A DNA stretch of 64,000 nucleotides from NCBI GenBank assembly GCA_015178975.1, contig WHVD01000005.1, forward strand, positions 1,302,001 to 1,366,000, in the 5' to 3' direction. The notes under the pieces are model-generated. The model was not told where the DNA came from, did not search any database, and saw only the letters and a program-made list of their open reading frames with translations. Positions 58,953 to 64,000 of this stretch are shown here, piece after piece. Source of the DNA: Hysterangium stoloniferum (lineage: Eukaryota > Basidiomycota > Agaricomycetes > Hysterangiales > Hysterangiaceae). Position numbers and translations under genes: made by a program. Position 1 is the first letter of the stretch. Every line of letters begins with the position of its first letter.

Positions 58953-61900
58953 CTATTCTTCGTATATCGAACGGTCAGAATCTATCGACTCTTCACAATA
59001 AGACATAGTCGAAAAAGGGGTCAGATACTGCATGAAAATATATAGAGAGCCTAAGGGACTGGGTTTGTTTGGATATGCTTGATGAAAACCTAAGACAATT
59101 TCTGATGCATTACTGAGCTCTGTGGCTAGGATCCATGAAGTTTCATCATCTGTACCTTTATAGCTAGCCCATTTGACCAAATAAAGTAACTTGCATGAGT
59201 GTCGGTGATTGTCGATCTTGGAGTCTAGGATTTCTGATATCTCAAATTCAAGTTCTCCGTCAATAATCACAGGTGGTGGTGGTGGTGGTGGATGTATGTG
59301 GTCCAGTATATTGTTAGCAACATGTGGTTCTAACATACATAGATACATGAAATACCAGGTGCACTGCACACATGTTGTTGGGAAGCTGAAGAGTCCATGA
59401 AAGCATGCTGGCTTGTGCTATAACTTCAAAAGGACCTAAATATTTTTCAGAGAGCTTTTTGGAAGGTCTAGTGGTTCAGAAAAACTCAGCTTTAATGAAT
59501 ACTCGGTCTCCAATTTTAAAGTCAGGAGGTGGAAGTCAATTCTTATCCACAGACTGTTGGTATCATTCTTGGGCCATTGTGATAGTTTTTTGAAGTTCTT
59601 GATGTAGCTTGTCAAGGTTTGTAATGACATCTTGAGCACGGGTGGATGTGAGATCGTGTTCCAGGTGGATTGTGATATTGGGGTTGTAGCCTTTGTTTGT
59701 GAAGAAAGGTGAAATGCCAGTAGTGGCGTTCAGTGTGTTGTTATATGTGAATTCGGCTAGCAGTAGTAATGATTTTTAATTATCTTGTTGATAGTTACAA
59801 TAGACACAAATGTACTGTTCCAAGGTTTGATTCATGTGTTTGGTTTGGCCATTGCCTTCTAGGTGATAGCCCAAAGTGAAGTGTAATTTCATGTCTAGCA
59901 CTTTTCCGAGTGATCTAAAGAAATGAGAGACAAACTCGGATCCACAATCGGATGTGACATGTGATGGAACACCGTGCTTGGAAAATACATGGGTGACAAA
60001 TAGTTCAGCTAACTGTACAGATGTTATTGTGTCACATGTTGGAATGAAAATACTTTGCTTTGTGAGCCTATCCACAACAACTAGGATTGCTGTATGACCT
60101 TCGGATGCCAGTAGGTGCTCAATGAAATCCATAGAAATCGAGTTCCAGGGTTTTTCTGGTATCAGTAACTGTTTGAGTAGGCCATATGGTTTGTGTTGCT
60201 GTGATTTAGAGTGTAAACAGGTTGTACTGGATTTGCAGTAGTGCTTGGTGAAATCTCAGATGCTGGGCCAGGTGTATTCTCTTCTAATGAGTGCAAGAGT
60301 CTTGTTGAGGCTGAAATGACCTGAGATCAGGTGGTCATGCTTATGTTGTAGGATTCGCAGCTGAAGGGTGTTGGAATCTGGTATATATGTAGATGCAGTC
60401 GTCAAGTCTGATGAAACCCTGAGAGTCTAGTGGCCATTGGGGTTGATTGGGGTCGGACAGGTCATTGAGGTGTGCTTTGGTGACTGGGTCTAATGGAATT
60501 GCCAATAGTATGTCTTGATGTAACTTTTCGGTGTCCATAAGGATAACACTTCACAAGACTGGATGAATGAGGTAAGTGGCTCGGATAGATGCAGACATTT
60601 GTTCAGATGAAAACATAGGCTTAAAGTTATGCAGATTAACTGTGGTATAGTCGCTACTCCCCTCTTTAGGATAGACATCCCATCATCTAGTCATAGTGTC
60701 GGGTTTTCCACCAAGGTGGCTGGGATGGAAGTGGATGACCATGTTGAAGGCGGAAAGGTATTCAGACCAGCAAGCTTGTCAGTAGGTCAATAGTTTAGTG
60801 GTTGAAAAGTAAACCAAATTTTTGTGGTCGGTTATAACATCTATTGGAGATGCCGATCCTTCCAGATAGTGTCGCCATGTCTTGAAAGCTTCAAATATCG
60901 CGAGTAGTTCCTTGTTGTGAACATCATAGCTGAGTTTGGGTGCTGAAAAGGTGCGAGACAAGAAGGCTACTGGGTGGACTTCACCGTCAGTGTCCAGAAT
61001 GGACAATATCACAGCAAGTGCATAATCCAAGGTGTCAGTTTCCACAATGAGTTGAACATCAGGCTTCCAGTGCGACAAAATAGGGGCAGATGTAAACACA
61101 CTTTGCAATTTTTGGAATTGTTACGACTGTGTTGCAACTCTATCGGTCCCGAGGTTATCGCCACTTATCAACATTTTCAAGTCACCACTTTGGAAACCAT
61201 CGGCCCCGAAGCTGATGTATGTTTTCGCGATGATCAAACTCCATTTACGCCCACATCAAAATAACTTGTATTGTCTGGTTAAACTTTTGATACGTCCCTT
61301 TTATTATGTTGATCTGTTCAATCCTATGTTTCACCCATGTCTATCTATATTTGTAGTCCTTGAACTATTTCCTTTTATTGTAATTCCGCTCTCGGTTATC
61401 ATCGGCCTCCAAACTAATCATAAACTTCCCGTTCCTAGTCAAGCTTATTGTTAATACCATTTTCCGCCCTTCTCCCCGTTAGTATTTTCTAGATGCCTGT
61501 TACTTGTATATGAACCCGCTGTAGTTGTAGTTACTAGGCAATCAGAATATCGACTCAGAATACCCTCATATGTCTGTATCAGTCTCATACTAAGAATCCC
61601 CCCATCCGCCTTCGCATGTGCTCGCCCACTTCCGGCCCCGACCCCTTGGCCCGACGCTCGACTTGTCCTTCGGTCCCGATCGGTATCTCGCTGAAAGGAA
61701 CTCTCTAGGATTAGTCTTCGCCTGTCTGAAATCTAAGGACACCCTACGGATATTTGCGAGGGCGCAGCACATAAGCTGAAGCCAAGTCCTTCCGATCGGT
61801 CCCTGTCGGCCACCGACATTAGTCAGTTTTCAGTTCTTAACAGGAATGCCGTGTGGCATTCCTCAGAGAATTTCCATGGGGCATCTTTATGAGTAAGACA

Positions 61901-63259
61901 AGTAAGCAGAATGGTAATTTTTGAGTAGTTGTGAATGAAATGACAATAAAAATTGGTGAAGCCTAAAAAGGACTGGATGTCCTTAACCTTTCGGGGTTCT
62001 GGCGAATCTTGAATGACTTGAATTTTAGAGTCATCCATGCAGAGACCATCGGGTCCCATCATGAACCTAAATATTCACCCGTGTTGACATCAAATGAACA
62101 TTTTTTTACCATTCACAAAAGGACCATGTTTTTGGAGTCTTCGGAGAACTTCATGGACATGTTCATTGTGAAGTGTGGGGTCTTTGGAAAATATGAGGAT
62201 GTCGTCTAAGTATACAATGACATAGACATCAAGGAGGTTGGAAAAGATGTCATTGATAAAATGTTGAAAGACCGATGGAGCATTGGTGAGACTGAAAGGC
62301 ATCACTAACGATTTGAAAGATCCATAGTGAGTGCGAAAAGCCATTTTCCACTCATCACCTTTGGCGATCCAAACCAAATGATAGGCGTATTTAAGATCTA
62401 TCTTTGTATAGATTCAGGCCTTCCAAGGGGGATTAAGTAAATTGGAGATTAGTGGTAACAGGTACTTATCTTTCTGAGTGATCACATTGAGTCCTCGAAA
62501 GACAATGCAAAGCCGTAGGGAACTGTCTTTTTTCTGAACGAATAGAACAGGGGCTCCATAAGGAGATTTTGAGGGTCAGATAAAACCTATAGCCAAGTGT
62601 TTGTCCAAGAAATATCAGATAGCCGATAGTTTGGACTGCAAGAGAGGATAAACCAGGCCTAAGGGCAGATGTGAACCTTCTTCAATATCAATTTTCAAAT
62701 TGTAGGGCCTGTGAGGGGCAAGTCAATCAGCTTTTTGTTTACTGAAGATGTCTGCAAATTCATGGTATTTTTCTGGAACACCTTCCAAATCTACAACAGG
62801 TTTGGCCACCAGGGTTGTGAAATGACTGGTGGCTTTGTCAACTTAAAGATTGACTGTAAATGCTCAGGAGCCCTCCAACTTGATGGCTCTCATAAAAGCT
62901 GCGGCATTTATTAGAGAGACAGGAGGTGGAGAGCTCAGATTTGCCATGGGGGCCAGAGGTGCCATAGAGGCCATATTTGCTGAAACAGGCAGAGATGGAC
63001 CAGTTGTATCAGGTGCTGACAGGGTTCAGAAATGGATACTGCCCAATATCCAATCAATCAACAGATTGTAGCAGGTGAGCCAGTTATGTCCTAGAACCAT
63101 GGAGCTGCTCGAGTCCAACTGTGTTACAAAAAAAGTAACTGTCTGAAAAGTTCCACACAGGAACTGAAGTTGGAGTTCGTAGGCTTGCGAGATTACAGAG
63201 TTTGAGGTACCTGTTAAGTTGTATGCAGAGCTTAGTGGAGGGTTTCTGGAGAAACCCAT
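58953..63259 (-). mobile_element. Decayed Ty3/gypsy chromovirus, interrupted by a solo LTR
   Basis: Minus-strand pol relic with many stops. From 5' to 3': protease end with [16 protein letters not shown] (63026-63259); RT with [19 protein letters not shown] and [10 protein letters not shown] (62090-62377), then DIQSFLGFTNFYCHFI (61847-62062); RNase H with AFLSRTFSAPKLSYDVHNKE and ITDHKNLVYF (60779-61108); integrase core MDFIEHLLASEGHTAILVVV, then SDCGSEF and the NGQTKHMNQTLE segment (59776-60132); and a chromodomain, LLYLVKWASYKGTDDETSW (58953-59369). The solo LTR at 61119-61842 falls between the RT and RNase H parts. No gag is seen upstream. Confidence 0.85.
61119..61842 (-). mobile_element. 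Solo LTR, family B, inserted in a pol relic
   Basis: 724 bp, plus-strand TGTTACGACTGTGTTGCAACTC...CAGTTCTTAACA, flanked by GGAAT on both sides (61114-61118 and 61843-61847). This is a perfect 5-bp target duplication. It contains the LTR core motif TGAAGCCAAG (61777-61786). Confidence 0.9.
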
Positions 63260-64000
63260 GGGAAAGCTGGTAGGACTTGGCTTCAGCTTATAGACTGCAC
63301 CCTCACAAGATCGTGTTGTCCAATTTCAGACATGCGGATGGGAATCCCAGGGAGTCCAGGAGTAGTTGGAGGTCGAGGGGTGATGAGTTGGAAGTTGAGT
63401 AGTAAATAGTCAGAGGTCGAGTGATAGAGGGGTCAAAGGTCAAGTGATAGAGGGGTCAAAGGTCGAGTGATAGAGGGGTCAGAGCCTGTGGGCTCTGACG
63501 AGGTAAGGTGGTGTGTTTCAAAAAGGAGTTTAGAGTGGAAAATATACTGAGATTACTGGGGAAAATCTAAGCTGATTTTCTGACTGGATTGTATGTACAA
63601 CATCTGCCAGACTATATAGACTGTGGAATGTATAACATACCAAATCCCGTAATAATGAAATCTAAACTAGCAAACATGAAACAAGATAAGTAAACACCAG
63701 ATTTGGTGTTAGGAATGAAACAGAGCAGAGCAGAGTCCAAATCATGACAGATAGTTAAACCATAATGGGAATGGGGTGGAAACGGAGTCCAAATTGTGAC
63801 AGGTCATTTGACTATAATGGGAATGGGTGTTACGAGCAGAATTCCCACTGGACTCTGGGCACTAACTTATATGCACCTGCACCCTATATGCACCAATTGT
63901 CAGTTTACCGGAATTCCTGCCGGACTCCATACATCAGACTTGTCCACATTCGACTTCATTACTTTGTGTATCAGTCACCAGAATACCCACCAGACTCTGT
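63260..64000. repeat. Repeat-rich non-coding end of the window
   Basis: Begins with a family B-like fragment (GGACTTGGCTTCAGCTTATAG, 63273 on). It contains three tandem 23-nt units (GGTCRAGTGATAGAGGGGTCA; 63414, 63437, 63460) followed by a perfect 9-bp hairpin (GTCAGAGCC/GGCTCTGAC, 63479-63500). Near the end, three imperfect copies of GAATTCCCACTGGACTCT recur about every 70 bp (about 63840, 63911, 63980). No gene is seen. Confidence 0.6.

Noticed and set aside
63410..63490. CRISPR-like short direct repeats
   Set aside because: Only three directly adjacent 23-nt units without spacers, in a eukaryotic repeat region.

Overview
The window looks like a chromosome segment from a basidiomycete, most likely a mushroom-forming agaricomycete. 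Almost every host gene is split by many introns of about 45-60 nt with GT(G/A)xG...(C/T)AG borders and CTAAC/CTGAC-type branch sites. Several families are typical of Agaricomycetes (DUF6593, DUF6699, short single-exon P450-like proteins), and the mobile DNA is chromodomain Ty3/gypsy.

Layout. Bases 1 to about 42.1 kb are gene-rich and hold mostly conserved housekeeping genes: the 3' end of gamma-glutamyl kinase (proline synthesis), an endonuclease III DNA glycosylase, mitochondrial tryptophanyl-tRNA synthetase, the NatC subunit NAA35/MAK10, a C2H2/C2HC finger protein, a DUF6699 protein, a CCDC124/LSO2-type ribosome-associated protein, a HOS2-type histone deacetylase, PER1 (GPI-anchor lipid remodelling), a DUF6593 protein, ribose-phosphate pyrophosphokinase, a small secreted peptide precursor, mitoribosomal protein mS33, the mitochondrial RNA helicase SUV3, a membrane-anchored MSC7-type aldehyde dehydrogenase, a SAM-dependent methyltransferase, a P450-like gene and a conserved hypothetical. 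Three pairs are divergent with short shared promoters (MSW1/MAK10, DUF6699/CCDC124, mS33/SUV3). The mS33/SUV3 pair joins two mitochondrial gene-expression functions.

Bases about 42.1-64 kb are a retrotransposon graveyard with almost no host genes. A 5.9-kb Tf1/sushi-like chromovirus (49373-55282) carries 330-bp LTRs that are about 98% alike. It sits inside a solo LTR (49294-49372 plus 55283-55961) that has a 5-bp target duplication, and that solo LTR sits inside an older element that keeps only gag and a protease relic. Other solo LTRs with perfect 5-bp target duplications lie at 44206-44918, 45020-45754 and 61119-61842; the last splits a decayed second chromovirus (58953-63259).

Most notable points: a 5-nt micro-exon in the aldehyde dehydrogenase gene, several introns that only work as GC-AG introns, a duplicated terminal exon behind the DUF6593 gene, a possible self-priming site in the intact-looking chromovirus, a homopolymer frameshift that cuts off its chromodomain, and a cluster of perfect palindromes near 58.4-58.9 kb. 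Exon borders were worked out by eye from reading-frame continuity and splice consensus; no alignment or transcript data were available.
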